Origin: Bradyrhizobium sp. CCBAU 51627
GTDB taxonomy: Bacteria; Pseudomonadota; Alphaproteobacteria; Rhizobiales; Xanthobacteraceae
Length of the DNA: 64,000 nt
Assembly (NCBI RefSeq): GCF_028128765.1
Contig: NZ_LBJG01000012.1
Location: 29,523 to 93,522 of the forward strand
Reading direction: 5' to 3'
In this document: one piece after another, positions 36,660 to 45,769 of the stretch
Layout: every line of letters begins with the position of its first letter
Position numbering within the stretch: position 1 is the stretch's first letter
The notes under the pieces: generated by a model
The model's database searches: none
The model's input: only the letters and a program-made list of their open reading frames with translations
Told to the model about the DNA's origin: nothing
Position numbers and translations under genes: made by a program

Positions 36660-37883
36660 CTAATCGGCCTGGTATTTCAGCCCGAACGCCACCGCAACGA
36701 TCGCAAAGACCGCAATCGTCGTCGCGAAGACCAGGCTTGCGACGGTCGAGCTGATCAGGGTCGAGAGAACGCCAATTCCGATCACCGGAAGCGCGTTGCC
36801 GAGAAAGCAGCAGATGAAATAGGCCGACACCACTTCGGCGCGACGATCGTTCGGTGCGATCTGGTTCACCACCTGCAGGCTGCCGCGATAGCCGAGGCCC
36901 GCTGCCACGCCGCAGGTTGCGGTCGCCGCGATCATGACGCCGAGCGATTCCGCGAACTGCGCGGTCACGAGCAGAACGAGGCTCGGCAACATCAGTCCGA
37001 GCGACCATAGCATTGCAGCGCGGCTCGACACCGGCCGGGTCAGGGCAATGACGAGCGCGACGGCAGAAGCAAGTTCAAGGAAGATCGCGCCCGCGACCGC
37101 GTGGCTGGTGACATGCAGCTCGCCAGCGAGAACGCTCGGCGCGAGCGCTGCGAAAAAGGCGACGAGGGCCATGGCGCCGAAGCCTGTGACGGCGGGCGCG
37201 ACGAAACGCGGCCGGATCGATGACGGAACGCCCGCGCGCGGCCGGATCGACAGTCGCGCGAAGGCGGCCAAGGGACGATCGACTGTCTCGCGCGCGAAGG
37301 CGAGCAGCGTGGCGACGACGACCAGCACCGCGAGATAGACGATGAACGGCGTCCGCAGAGGAAGTGCGACATACTCGGCGAGCAAGCCGGCGACCAGTGC
37401 ACCGAGACCGAGGCCTGCGAAGTTTGCGATCGTTGCGATCACCGTGGCGCGAGAGCGGTCTCGTTCGGCGATCAGTTCGGCAAGCCACGCGGTACCGGTT
37501 CCGGCGCCAATCCCGATCGCAAGGCCGCTCAGCACCCGTGCAACGTAGAGCGAGGCGACCCCGTGCGCGAACAGGAACACGAGTGCGCCCACGATGGCGA
37601 TGCCGATGGCAATGACCGCGGTGCGCCGCCGCCCGACCTGATCGGACATCCGGCCGAATATCAGGAGTGCGGTCAGATTTCCGAGGACGTAGACGGCATA
37701 GATCAGGGTCAAGGTGATCTGGGAGAAACCCAGCTGCTGCTTGTAGATAATGTAGAGTGGGGTTGCGACCGTACTGCCGGCGAACAGTGCGCCGATCATG
37801 CATCCGACAGCAATGATGGTTGCTGTCCTGCCGAACTCTGATTTTGCGATTGACGGAACTGAAGTGCTGCCAGCTCTTGCCAT
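36660..37883 (-). CDS. MFS transporter, 12-helix exporter type
   Basis: A 407-residue inner-membrane protein with about 12 helices. The major facilitator signature appears as GRMSDQVGRRRTAVIAIG between helices 2 and 3, and ARVLSGLAIGIGAGTGTAWLAEL in helix 4-5, which resembles motif C of drug:H+ antiporters. The N-terminal 20 residues are cytosolic. No regulator is adjacent and the substrate cannot be deduced. It is convergent with the DUF892 gene and divergent from a second, DHA2-type MFS gene at 38109. Confidence 0.83.
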   Translation of the reverse strand: MARAGSTSVPSIAKSEFGRTATIIAVGCMIGALFAGSTVATPLYIIYKQQLGFSQITLTLIYAVYVLGNLTALLIFGRMSDQVGRRRTAVIAIGIAIVGALVFLFAHGVASLYVARVLSGLAIGIGAGTGTAWLAELIAERDRSRATVIATIANFAGLGLGALVAGLLAEYVALPLRTPFIVYLAVLVVVATLLAFARETVDRPLAAFARLSIRPRAGVPSSIRPRFVAPAVTGFGAMALVAFFAALAPSVLAGELHVTSHAVAGAIFLELASAVALVIALTRPVSSRAAMLWSLGLMLPSLVLLVTAQFAESLGVMIAATATCGVAAGLGYRGSLQVVNQIAPNDRRAEVVSAYFICCFLGNALPVIGIGVLSTLISSTVASLVFATTIAVFAIVAVAFGLKYQAD

Positions 37884-38108
37884 GACTTCACTGCCTTGAA
37901 AGCAATAACGGGGTCAACACCGCGTAATCTTGCGCTGTTCCCATGCCCCCGTGCGGACGGGGTTTGCACCGCAAGCAGAGCGAGAGGCGTCAATGCTTTC
38001 CATCCCAGGATACGTTTCCGCCGCGCGATGATGCTTCGATCATGGGCGAAGCATGATCCCGCAACGAAAGCCTAACGGTGGCGTTCACCCGCAAACACGA
38101 GGTGGACC

Positions 38109-39521
38109 ATGCCGGCAGAATTTCTCCAGCTGCAATCCTTTCCGATAAAGTGGAACGCGCGAGGCGCCCCAACTGCAACCTCGCTCACGCTGGCCGCGAT
38201 GAGCCTCGGCTATGGCGTGGTGCAGCTCGACGTCACCATCGTCAACACTGCGCTCGATGCGATGGGCAAGACGCTGGGCGGCGGCGTCGCCGAATTGCAA
38301 TGGGTGGTCAGTGCCTACACCATCGCCTTCGCCGCCTTCATCCTGACAGCCGGCGCGCTCGGCGACCGCATTGGCGCCAAGCGGATCTTCATGGTGGGAT
38401 TTGCGATCTTCACCGCGGCCTCGCTGGCGTGCGCGCTGTCGCCCGATGCCATCGTGTTGATCGGCGCACGCTTGGTCCAGGGGCTGGCGGCGGCGATCCT
38501 GGTACCGAATTCGCTGGCGCTGCTGAACCACGCCTATACCGACGACCGCGCGCGTGGCCGCGCCGTAGCGGTCTGGGCTGCAGGTGCAAGCCTGGCGCTG
38601 ACTGCCGGTCCCTGCGTCGGAGGTGCGCTGATCACCCTGGTCGGCTGGCGCGCAATTTTCCTGGTCAACCTGCCGATCGGCCTCACCGGTCTGTGGCTGA
38701 GCTGGCTCTACGCGGGCGAGACCACCCGCGCGCGCTCGCGCGAGATCGACCTGCCCGGCCAGCTTGCCGCGATCGGCGCGCTCGGCTCGCTCGCCGGCGC
38801 GGTCATCGAAGCAGGCGCGCTCGGATGCGACCATCCAGCCGTGATCGCGGCGTTCGTGGCTTCGGCGGTGCTTGCGACGCTGTTCGTCTGGCGCGAGAGC
38901 CGCACGACGCAGCCGATGCTGCCGCTGTCCTTGTTCAGTCACCGGCTGTTCACCCTGACCACGATCGTCGGGCTCCTCGTCAATATTGCGATCTACGGCC
39001 TCATCTTCGTGCTGAGCCTCTACTTTCAGCGCATCAACGGGCTGTCAGCGTGGTGGACCGGGCTTGCTTTCGTGCCGATGATGGGCGCTGTGCTGCCGGT
39101 CAATCTGCTGGCGCCGCGGCTCGCCGAACGCATCGGCCCGTGCCCGACCATCGTCGTCGGCGCCTCCATCTCCGCGCTTGGCTGCCTCGGCCTCGTCTGG
39201 ATCGCGGCCGGGACGAGCTATTGGGCGATCCTTGTGCAAATGGTCGCGATCAGCGGCGGGCTCGGACTCTTGGTGCCGCCGCTGACCGCGACTTTGCTCG
39301 GCAGTGTCGAGAAGGCGCGCTCAGGTATCGCCGCCGGCGTTCTCAATGCGACCCGGCAGACGGGCAGTGTCCTTGGCGTCGCGCTGTTCGGCTCGCTGAT
39401 CGCTTCCGACCGCGCGTTCATGGCAGGTCTTCACCAGTCGCTCATCATATCGGCGGCAGTGCTGTTGATCGCGGCTGCCGTGATCGGCCTCGGTGCGAGG
39501 AGGCCAGCACGCCCAATGTGA
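38109..39521 (+). CDS. MFS transporter, DHA2 family (14 helices)
   Basis: A 470-residue exporter. Features are QLDVTIVNTALDAMG in helix 1 (motif D1 of the DHA2 family), GALGDRIGAKRIFMVG (motif A), RLVQGLAAAILVPNSLALL (motif B) and a motif C region AGASLALTAGPCVGGALI. Length and helix count fit 14-helix DHA2 pumps of the EmrB/QacA type. There is no EmrA-like partner gene beside it, so it may act alone. Substrate is unknown. ATG 38109 is the family-like start; the ribosome site is weak. Confidence 0.86.
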   Translation: MPAEFLQLQSFPIKWNARGAPTATSLTLAAMSLGYGVVQLDVTIVNTALDAMGKTLGGGVAELQWVVSAYTIAFAAFILTAGALGDRIGAKRIFMVGFAIFTAASLACALSPDAIVLIGARLVQGLAAAILVPNSLALLNHAYTDDRARGRAVAVWAAGASLALTAGPCVGGALITLVGWRAIFLVNLPIGLTGLWLSWLYAGETTRARSREIDLPGQLAAIGALGSLAGAVIEAGALGCDHPAVIAAFVASAVLATLFVWRESRTTQPMLPLSLFSHRLFTLTTIVGLLVNIAIYGLIFVLSLYFQRINGLSAWWTGLAFVPMMGAVLPVNLLAPRLAERIGPCPTIVVGASISALGCLGLVWIAAGTSYWAILVQMVAISGGLGLLVPPLTATLLGSVEKARSGIAAGVLNATRQTGSVLGVALFGSLIASDRAFMAGLHQSLIISAAVLLIAAAVIGLGARRPARPM

Positions 39522-39625
39522 GCAGCTTCGCACATTCTTTGTTCACCATTCCAGGAGTCGGGGCATAGCTGGTTACCGACCGTCTACCCTTTGCCGCTCT
39601 AGTGCGATTGTAAGAGGGGCCGTCA

Positions 39626-42025
39626 ATGCATCAAATTCTGATTTGTCTTACTGAACAGCATGATTGGCGGCTAGTCGCACTTGGCGGGGCGGTGTGCCTG
39701 CTCGCGAGCGCTGCGGCGATCAGCCTGTTTCATCGCGCGCGAGCGGCGCGCGGTGGCGCCCGCCTGGTCTGGATCACGCTGGATGCCATCGTGGCTGGCT
39801 GCGGCATCTGGGCAACCCATTTCATCGCGATGCAGGCCTATGGGCCGGGTGCGGGCGGCGCCTACAATATCCCGGTCACGGTCCTGTCGCTGATCTTTGC
39901 GATCTCGGTCACCTTCATCGGTCTCAGCATCTCTGTTTCAACGACGCGCAGAGTGCTGATCGCGGCCGGAGGCGCCGTCGTTGGCGGTGGCGTGGCAGCA
40001 ATGCACTACACCGGCATGATGGCGTTCGAGATTCCCGCCCATGTCGGCTGGACCGCCGGAACAGTGACGGTATCGATCCTGCTCGGCATCGTCTTCGGGT
40101 CCTGCGCTCTGTTCGTTGCAGGACGAGGCGATGGCCTGCCCAACGCGCTTGGCGCGACGGTCCTGTTGACGGTAGCCATTGTTTCCCACCATTTCACTGC
40201 GATGGGCGCATTGGAGTTGACCCCCGATCCCGCCCTGGTGGTCAGCGGGCTGTCGATCCCACCGGCCTCGATGTCGTTCCTCACTGCCGGGGCGGCGGTT
40301 GCGATCATAGCGATTGCGCTGGTTGCGGCGTTGCTTGACCGCCGTGCCAAGGGCGAACTGGGACGCCAGCAGATCGTGCTGGACACCGCGCTCGAGAACA
40401 TGTCGCAAGGGCTCTGCATGTTCGACGCGGAGGGCAAGATTATCCTGTTCAACGAGCGCTATGCGCAGATGCTCGGGCGCACCGGCATGTCGCTCACCGG
40501 CCGATTCCTGGTCGACGTGATCAGGGAAGAGCAGGCGAGGGGACAGTGGACGGGCGATGCGGACGAATTCTTCGCGCGCCTCGTGGCCGACGCCCGCGAG
40601 GGCCGCACCACGACCGATGTCGTGACCAAGTTCGACCGCTCGATCCGCGTCGTCAATCAGCCGATGCAGGGTGGCGGCTGGGTCGCCACTTTTGAGGACA
40701 TCACCGAATGGCTCGAGGCGCAGGCGAAGATATCGCATATGGCGCGCCATGATGCGTTGACCAATCTGCCTAACCGCGTGCTGTTCCACGAGCAGCTCGA
40801 ACAGGGATTGCGCCGGGCGGAAACGAACGACCAGCTTGCGGTGCTCTGCCTCGACCTCGACCATTTCAAGGACATCAATGACTCGCTCGGCCATCCGATC
40901 GGCGATGCGCTGCTGAAGGAGGTGGGCCGCAGGCTGAAGGCAACGGTCGGCGAGCACGACACCGTGGCTCGCCTCGGCGGCGACGAGTTTGCGGTGGTCA
41001 AGGTCGGCCGCTCGGAGGAGGCCGCCGCGCGGGCGATGGCCGGCCGTCTCGTCGAAGTGATCTCCGCGCCTTATGAGATCGACGGCCATCAGATCGTGAT
41101 CGGCGTCTCGATTGGCATCTCCCTGTCGCCGCAGGATGGCGTCAATCCTGACGAGCTGTTGAAAAATGCCGACCTCGCGCTGTACCGGGCCAAAGCCGAC
41201 GGCCGCGGCACCTATCGCTTCTTCGAGACCGGAATGGATGCGCGCGCGCAGGCGCGGCGTCTGCTGGAGATGGATATGCGGGCGGCGCTCCAGCGCAATG
41301 AGTTTCAGCCGTATTATCAGCCGATCCGCGACGTCGTCAGCGATCGCGTCGTCGCGTTCGAAGCCTTGTTGCGCTGGAAGCATCCGGAGCGCGGTCTGAT
41401 CTCGCCGCTCAACTTCATTCCGCTCGCCGAAGAGACGGGACTCATCGTGCAACTCGGTGAGCTCGTGTTGCGCCGAGCCTGTGCGGACGCCGCGGCCTGG
41501 CCGGACGACATCGGCGTTGCCGTCAACCTCTCGCCGGTGCAGTTCAGGAATCCGAACCTGATCGCATCCGTGACCGAGGCCCTGGAACAATCCGGGCTCG
41601 CGTCGGGCCGCCTCGAGCTCGAGATCACGGAATCCGTGCTGCTCCAGAACAGCGAGGCGACGCTGACAACGCTGCACGAGCTGCGCGCCATGGGCGTGCG
41701 CATCTCGCTCGACGATTTCGGCACCGGCTATTCGTCGCTGAGCTACCTTCGCAGCTTCCCGTTCGACAAGATCAAGATCGACCGTTCCTTCGTGTCCGAG
41801 CTCGCCACGCGCGAGGATTCGATCGCGATCATCCGCGCCGTGACCGGCCTTGGCCGCAGCCTCGGCATCGTCACCACGGCGGAGGGGGTCGAGAACGCCA
41901 CGCAACTCGAGTTGCTGAGGCGCGAGGGCTGCACCCAGGCACAGGGCTTCCTGTTCAGCCAGCCGCGGCCGGCCTCCGATGTCGCGATGATGCTGGAACG
42001 GCCGCAGCTGCGCGCTGCAGGCTGA
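39626..42025 (+). CDS. MHYT-PAS-GGDEF-EAL membrane protein, cyclic-di-GMP turnover
   Basis: A 799-residue membrane signalling protein. The N-terminal MHYT domain (about 1-240, seven helices) has three His motifs, ATHFIAMQAY, AMHYTGMMAF and SHHFTAMGAL, thought to bind metal and sense O2, CO or NO. A PAS domain (LENMSQGLCMFDAEGKIILFN, in parts) covers about 255-370. A GGDEF domain with intact active site G451-GDEF follows. The EAL domain starts near 545, with E579-A-L and downstream DDFGTGYSSL and metal ligands. Both enzymatic sites look intact, so it may be bifunctional. Such proteins influence motility and biofilm; flagellar genes begin about 8 kb downstream. It overlaps nothing and stops 5 bases before a convergent gene. 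Confidence 0.93.
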   Translation: MHQILICLTEQHDWRLVALGGAVCLLASAAAISLFHRARAARGGARLVWITLDAIVAGCGIWATHFIAMQAYGPGAGGAYNIPVTVLSLIFAISVTFIGLSISVSTTRRVLIAAGGAVVGGGVAAMHYTGMMAFEIPAHVGWTAGTVTVSILLGIVFGSCALFVAGRGDGLPNALGATVLLTVAIVSHHFTAMGALELTPDPALVVSGLSIPPASMSFLTAGAAVAIIAIALVAALLDRRAKGELGRQQIVLDTALENMSQGLCMFDAEGKIILFNERYAQMLGRTGMSLTGRFLVDVIREEQARGQWTGDADEFFARLVADAREGRTTTDVVTKFDRSIRVVNQPMQGGGWVATFEDITEWLEAQAKISHMARHDALTNLPNRVLFHEQLEQGLRRAETNDQLAVLCLDLDHFKDINDSLGHPIGDALLKEVGRRLKATVGEHDTVARLGGDEFAVVKVGRSEEAAARAMAGRLVEVISAPYEIDGHQIVIGVSIGISLSPQDGVNPDELLKNADLALYRAKADGRGTYRFFETGMDARAQARRLLEMDMRAALQRNEFQPYYQPIRDVVSDRVVAFEALLRWKHPERGLISPLNFIPLAEETGLIVQLGELVLRRACADAAAWPDDIGVAVNLSPVQFRNPNLIASVTEALEQSGLASGRLELEITESVLLQNSEATLTTLHELRAMGVRISLDDFGTGYSSLSYLRSFPFDKIKIDRSFVSELATREDSIAIIRAVTGLGRSLGIVTTAEGVENATQLELLRREGCTQAQGFLFSQPRPASDVAMMLERPQLRAAG

Positions 42026-42029
42026 TCGG

Positions 42030-42464
42030 CTAGCCGCGGCGCAGCGCGAAATGCGCGCCGCAAAATGCCATCACGGCGCCGAGACAGAGCGCCGCGAGCC
42101 CCGCCAGCACGCCGGAAATGGTCGGAATCGGGCTCGGCGCCGAGGCCGCTTGCCCTGCGCCCGCAAGCAGGAGCACGCCGACCGCGATCAGGAATTGCCG
42201 CATCCGTTGCGGGATCTGGCCCGAGACGGCGCTCTGCATCAAGGTAGCGGTGAAATAGCCACCGGAGAATCCGACCGTCGCGATCAGCCACCATGCGATC
42301 GCCGCGCCCGTCGGCACGAACTCGCGCGTGCCGGCGCGCCAGAGGCCGCCGAGGTCGAGCCCATAGCGCGCGCCGAGCATGTGCACCGCGAGCGCGAGCA
42401 GCACGCCCGCGATCATGGCGGCTCCGAGAATCAGGTGACGCGGGAAATAGATCGTCTCAGCCAT
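42030..42464 (-). CDS. Small integral membrane protein, unknown
   Basis: A 144-residue protein with four hydrophobic helices (HLILGAAMIAGVLLALAV, AAIAWWLIATVGFSGGYF, QFLIAVGVLLLAGAG and VLAGLAALCLGAVMAF). I chose ATG 42464 (MAETIYFPRH) because the longer frame to 42563 adds a charged stretch overlapping the divergent gene. The stop is 5 bases from that of the cyclic-di-GMP protein on the other strand. No family recognised. Confidence 0.68.
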   Translation of the reverse strand: MAETIYFPRHLILGAAMIAGVLLALAVHMLGARYGLDLGGLWRAGTREFVPTGAAIAWWLIATVGFSGGYFTATLMQSAVSGQIPQRMRQFLIAVGVLLLAGAGQAASAPSPIPTISGVLAGLAALCLGAVMAFCGAHFALRRG

Positions 42465-42516
42465 GCCTCGCTTGTAGGATGGGCAGGGGCGGTCGCGCAA
42501 GCGGATCGCGGACGGG

Positions 42517-43116
42517 ATGATGATCGAGATGCAGGTTTCGGACGCGCGAGACGACCGGGTCACGAGCTATGCCTACAAGGCGTCGCTGATCGGTTCGGCG
42601 CATCGCTTCGAGCTGACGGAGGCGGGATTGTCCTGGCACGTCGGCGGTCGCTCGGGCCTCTGGCGCTATGACGAGATCAGTACAATCAGGCTGTCGTTCC
42701 GTCCGGTCTCGATGCAGCAGCACCGCTTTCGCGCCGATATCAGCCACGCCGAGGGTGGCCGCATCGCGATCCTGTCGACGAGCTGGCAGACCGCGGCGCT
42801 GATGGCGCCGCAGGACAGCGGGTTTCGCGAGTTCATCGTCGCGCTGCACGCGCGGATGGCAAAGGCCGGCAGCCGGGCCGAGCTGACTGCCGGCCTCGGC
42901 GCCAAGACCTACGCGGCGGTGTTGGCGTTCCTGGCGCTGCTGGCGGTGGTGATGGCCACGCTGTTGATCCGCGCGCTCATGACAGGCGAATTCGCCGGCG
43001 TGCTGTTCATCCTCGGCTTTGCTGCGCTGTTCGCCTGGCAGGTCGGCGGCTTCGTCCAACGCAACCAGCCGCGGCGCTATCGTTTCGAGCAATTGCCGCG
43101 ATCCTTGCTGCCGTAG
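42517..43116 (+). CDS. Hypothetical protein with PH-like N-terminus and two TM helices
   Basis: A 199-residue protein of unknown function. Residues 15-115 look like a small beta domain (HRFELTEAGLSWHVGGRSGLWRYDEI, in parts, then QQHRFRADISHAEGGRIAI) similar in style to membrane-associated PH-like domains. Two transmembrane helices follow near 130-175 (TYAAVLAFLALLAVVMATL and GVLFILGFAALFAWQVGG). The C-terminus is basic. Alternative ATGs lie at 42520 and 42529. It is divergent from the small membrane protein gene and about 65 bases before ydcF-like. Confidence 0.68.
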   Translation: MMIEMQVSDARDDRVTSYAYKASLIGSAHRFELTEAGLSWHVGGRSGLWRYDEISTIRLSFRPVSMQQHRFRADISHAEGGRIAILSTSWQTAALMAPQDSGFREFIVALHARMAKAGSRAELTAGLGAKTYAAVLAFLALLAVVMATLLIRALMTGEFAGVLFILGFAALFAWQVGGFVQRNQPRRYRFEQLPRSLLP

Positions 43117-43181
43117 CGCCTGCAATAGGACGCAATCAAACGTGACTTCGCAGTCGCCCGCCCGCCCCGCATCCTGCTGCA

Positions 43182-43781
43182 ATGACTGACGGGATTCGCA
43201 GCATGCGCCTGCCGACGGCGGACGAGATCGCCGAGATCAATCGCACCCATCTGATCGACACGCCCCTTGTGCCGGCCGACCTGTTGTTTCTGTTCGGCAC
43301 CCGCGAGGATGTAGCTCTCCGCGTCGAAGCCGCCGCGCGGCTGTGGCGCGAAGGCTATTTCCGCTGGTCGGTTGTCAGCGGTGGCGTGACGCCGGGCTCG
43401 GAGCAATCCGAGTGCACGATCATCAAGGCGGCGATGGTCGCCGCGGGCATTCCGGCAAATCGGATCCTCGAGGAGCACCGTGCAATGAACACCGGCGAGA
43501 ACGTGATCTTCTCGCTGCCTGTTATCGACGCGGCACTGGGACTGCACAATATCCGCACCGTGATCTGCCTCGGCAACACCTGGACTGCGCGACGCTATCC
43601 CATGACGCTGCACCGGCACTGGCCCGAGGTGACGAAGCTGCTGCTCACCGTCGACAGTTTTGCGACGCCGCGCATGCTCTGGCACACCGACGCCGAGTTT
43701 CGCCGGCGTGTCCTGCACGAATGGGACAAGATCGAGCGGTACAAGGCGAGGGGCTTTATCGCTGAATGGCCGGAGCGCTGA
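43182..43781 (+). CDS. YdcF/DUF218 family protein
   Basis: A 199-residue soluble protein with a DUF218 domain. The fold begins with DLLFLFGTREDVALRVEAAARLW, then SVVSGGVTPGSEQSECTIIKAAM (in parts), AGIPANRILEEHRAMNTGENVIF and ICLGNTWTARRYPMT. The E-x(4)-N-T-x-EN segment is the family signature. E. coli YdcF binds S-adenosylmethionine; other DUF218 members (SanA, ElyC) act in envelope biology. Without a membrane anchor this one resembles YdcF. ATG 43203 is an alternative start. Confidence 0.82.
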   Translation: MTDGIRSMRLPTADEIAEINRTHLIDTPLVPADLLFLFGTREDVALRVEAAARLWREGYFRWSVVSGGVTPGSEQSECTIIKAAMVAAGIPANRILEEHRAMNTGENVIFSLPVIDAALGLHNIRTVICLGNTWTARRYPMTLHRHWPEVTKLLLTVDSFATPRMLWHTDAEFRRRVLHEWDKIERYKARGFIAEWPER

Positions 43782-43789
43782 CGGCGGGG

Positions 43790-45133
43790 TCATTCCGTCG
43801 AATCGAAATCCTCCTCCTTGGTGCCGAGCAGCGAGACGATCGTGCGCAGGCCGCTATCGAGCTGCTCGAACGAGGGCGGGGCGAGCGCGAGCCGCACCGC
43901 GTTCGGGGCATGGCCGTGCGCGACCGCAAAGGTCGAGGACGGCGTCAGGGCGATGCCGCGCCGGGCCGCCGCGGCAACGAAGGTCTGCGAGCGCCAATGC
44001 GGCGGCAGCGTCAGCCAGAGATGATAGGAGCGCGCGTCGGCGGCGATCTGGTAGCCGGCGAGCAGCCGTGCTGCGGCCTGCTGGCGGCGAGCGGCGTCGA
44101 TGCGCTTCAGTCGTGTCAGTTCGGCGACGGTGCCGTCGGCCATCAGCCGCTGTCCTGCGGCGAGCGCGTGCCCGGAGGCGATCCAGCCGCCGGTGCGGAC
44201 GGCGCTCATCACGCTCTCGCGCAAGCGTGGCGGCGCGACGAGGATGCCGAGCGCAAGGCCCGGCGCGACCTTCTTGGAGAGGCTGTCGAGCACGATGCAG
44301 CGGTCCGGCCCCAGCGCTGCGAGCGGCGTGTCGTCGGCGAGGAAGCCGTAGACGGTGTCCTCGATGATAGTGAGGTCGAGCTTCTCGGCAACGCGCATGA
44401 TGTCGGCGCGCCGCGTCGCGTTCATGGTGACGCCGAGCGGATTCTGGATGATGGGCTGGAGATACAGCGCCGACAGATGCGCTTCGCGATGCGCCTTCTG
44501 GATCGCGTCGGGCCGGGCGCCATGTTCGTCCATCGGGATCGGCACCAGCGTGATGCCGAGCCGCGCGGCGATGCTCTTGACGTAGGGGTAGGTGAGGGCC
44601 TCGACGCCGCAGCGGCCGCCGGTCGGAACGAGCGCTGCGAGCGCCGCCGCGAGCGACTGCTTGCCATTGGCGGTGAATACGATCTGCTCGGCCTGCGGCG
44701 TGAAATCCTTGCGCGCGAGAAAGGCCGCGGCTGCATTGCGCGCACTTTTGGTGCCGGTGCTGGTCGAGGTGCGCAGCACGGCTTCGAGCGCATCGACGCG
44801 CTCGAGCCCGGCAAGGCTCTTGGCGATCATCGCCCATTGCTGCGGCAGCAGGGGATAATTGACCTCGAAATTGATGCGCGTGTCGCGCGGCTCGGCGATG
44901 CTCTCGACCTCACGCCTGATGTCGCCCGAGATGAAGGTGCCGCGGCCGACTTCGCCGACCACGAGCCCCCGGCGCAACAGCTCCGTATAAACACGGCTCG
45001 CGGTCGAGACCGCGATGCCCCGGTCATAGGCAAAATTGCGCTGCGGGGGCAGCCGGTCGCCGGGTCTTAACGTGCCCTTAGCGATATCTGCGGCAATGGC
45101 ATCCGCAAGCTTCACGTACTCGAACTTGGACAT
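43790..45133 (-). CDS. MocR-type regulator: GntR helix-turn-helix fused to class I aminotransferase domain
   Basis: A 447-residue PLP-dependent regulator. The N-terminal GntR winged helix covers about 1-80 (KLADAIAADIAKGTLRPGDRLPPQR, in parts, and VSTASRVYTELLRRGLV). The aminotransferase-like domain has the PLP-phosphate loop ANGKQSLAAAL, the NPLGVTM Asn, EDTVYGFL and the Schiff-base Lys in LDSLSKKVAPGL. I chose ATG 45133 (MSKFEYVKLAD), which gives the usual N-terminus; a frame to 45184 adds 17 residues. It is divergent from a DUF1127 gene across 185 bases. MocR proteins usually control a neighbouring gene, so the DUF1127 gene may be a target. Confidence 0.88.
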   Translation of the reverse strand: MSKFEYVKLADAIAADIAKGTLRPGDRLPPQRNFAYDRGIAVSTASRVYTELLRRGLVVGEVGRGTFISGDIRREVESIAEPRDTRINFEVNYPLLPQQWAMIAKSLAGLERVDALEAVLRTSTSTGTKSARNAAAAFLARKDFTPQAEQIVFTANGKQSLAAALAALVPTGGRCGVEALTYPYVKSIAARLGITLVPIPMDEHGARPDAIQKAHREAHLSALYLQPIIQNPLGVTMNATRRADIMRVAEKLDLTIIEDTVYGFLADDTPLAALGPDRCIVLDSLSKKVAPGLALGILVAPPRLRESVMSAVRTGGWIASGHALAAGQRLMADGTVAELTRLKRIDAARRQQAAARLLAGYQIAADARSYHLWLTLPPHWRSQTFVAAAARRGIALTPSSTFAVAHGHAPNAVRLALAPPSFEQLDSGLRTIVSLLGTKEEDFDSTE

Positions 45134-45318
45134 TATTGCACCGAGAGCAATGTTTTCCTTGCTCCGAGTAATGTACTGGAGCATTTAAGTTCCATCAAGG
45201 TCCGCGATTGAGCCGAGGTGAGCGAGAGCAATCCGACGGCAAATGGGGTGCAGGCGCTCTAGCGTTTGCGCCAACGGCATCTGCTTCGCCGCGCGGGACA
45301 CGAGGCCGGAGAAGAAAC

Positions 45319-45555
45319 ATGACCACCATCTCGCAAACTGCCGGGCGGAGTTTACGCCCATCCTCGTCGAGCGGATTCTTTGCCACGCTCGTCAACGCCG
45401 CCTATGCCCTGTTCGACCGGCTGGAGCGTCGCACCGCCGTCAAGATGCTGAACGAACTCGACGACCGCGCCTTGCGCGACATCGGCATCACCCGCAGCCA
45501 GATCGAGGACGCAGTGTACGGACAGTTCAAGGCCGAACTGGCGCGCTATCTGTGA
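45319..45555 (+). CDS. DUF1127 (YjiS-like) small protein
   Basis: A 78-residue protein with a C-terminal DUF1127 motif: ALFDRLERRTAVKMLNELDDRALRDIGITRSQIEDAV (quoted in parts; the conserved core is LDDRALRDIGITR). I chose ATG 45319, preceded by GGAGAAGAAAC; the frame is open further upstream but without such a site. DUF1127 proteins are small Arg-rich proteins; some bind RNA or small RNAs and affect phosphate or carbon metabolism in alphaproteobacteria. The divergent MocR-type gene could regulate it. Confidence 0.88.
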   Translation: MTTISQTAGRSLRPSSSSGFFATLVNAAYALFDRLERRTAVKMLNELDDRALRDIGITRSQIEDAVYGQFKAELARYL

Positions 45556-45558
45556 GCC

Positions 45559-45613
45559 CGTGTCCCGGACGCGCGTAAACGCGCTTGTGGTGCTGCACTG
45601 CGTCCGGGGCACG
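45559..45613. repeat. Short imperfect palindrome after the DUF1127 gene
   Basis: CGTGTCCCGGACGC (45559-45572) and GCGTCCGGGGCACG (45600-45613) pair with one mismatch around an inner GCGCGTAAACGCGC. It begins 4 bases after the stop and could terminate the DUF1127 transcript. It resembles multicopy rhizobial intergenic palindromes I remember. Confidence 0.55.
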
Positions 45614-45647
45614 AGACCAGAGCTTCCCCGCACAACTGCTTCCCCAT

Positions 45648-45727
45648 CGTCATTGCGAGCGAAGCGAAGCAATCCAGACTGCCTCCGCGGAAAGACTCTG
45701 GATTGCTTCGCTTCGCTCGCAATGACG
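45648..45727. repeat. REP-type palindrome with 31-base perfect arms
   Basis: Arms 45648-45678 and 45697-45727 are exact reverse complements of 31 bases, loop 18 bases. The outer end CGTCATTGCGAG is shared with the element at 1444-1560. In RNA it would be an extremely stable hairpin. No transposase (RAYT) gene is in the window. Confidence 0.85.
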
Positions 45728-45769
45728 GAGTGTGTGGTGGCAGTGTCGCGCTTCAATCAGCATCTTCAT

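Noticed and set aside
39938..41905. 655-codon minus-strand frame opposite the GGDEF-EAL gene
   Set aside because: Shadow frame; the plus strand encodes complete MHYT, PAS, GGDEF and EAL motifs.
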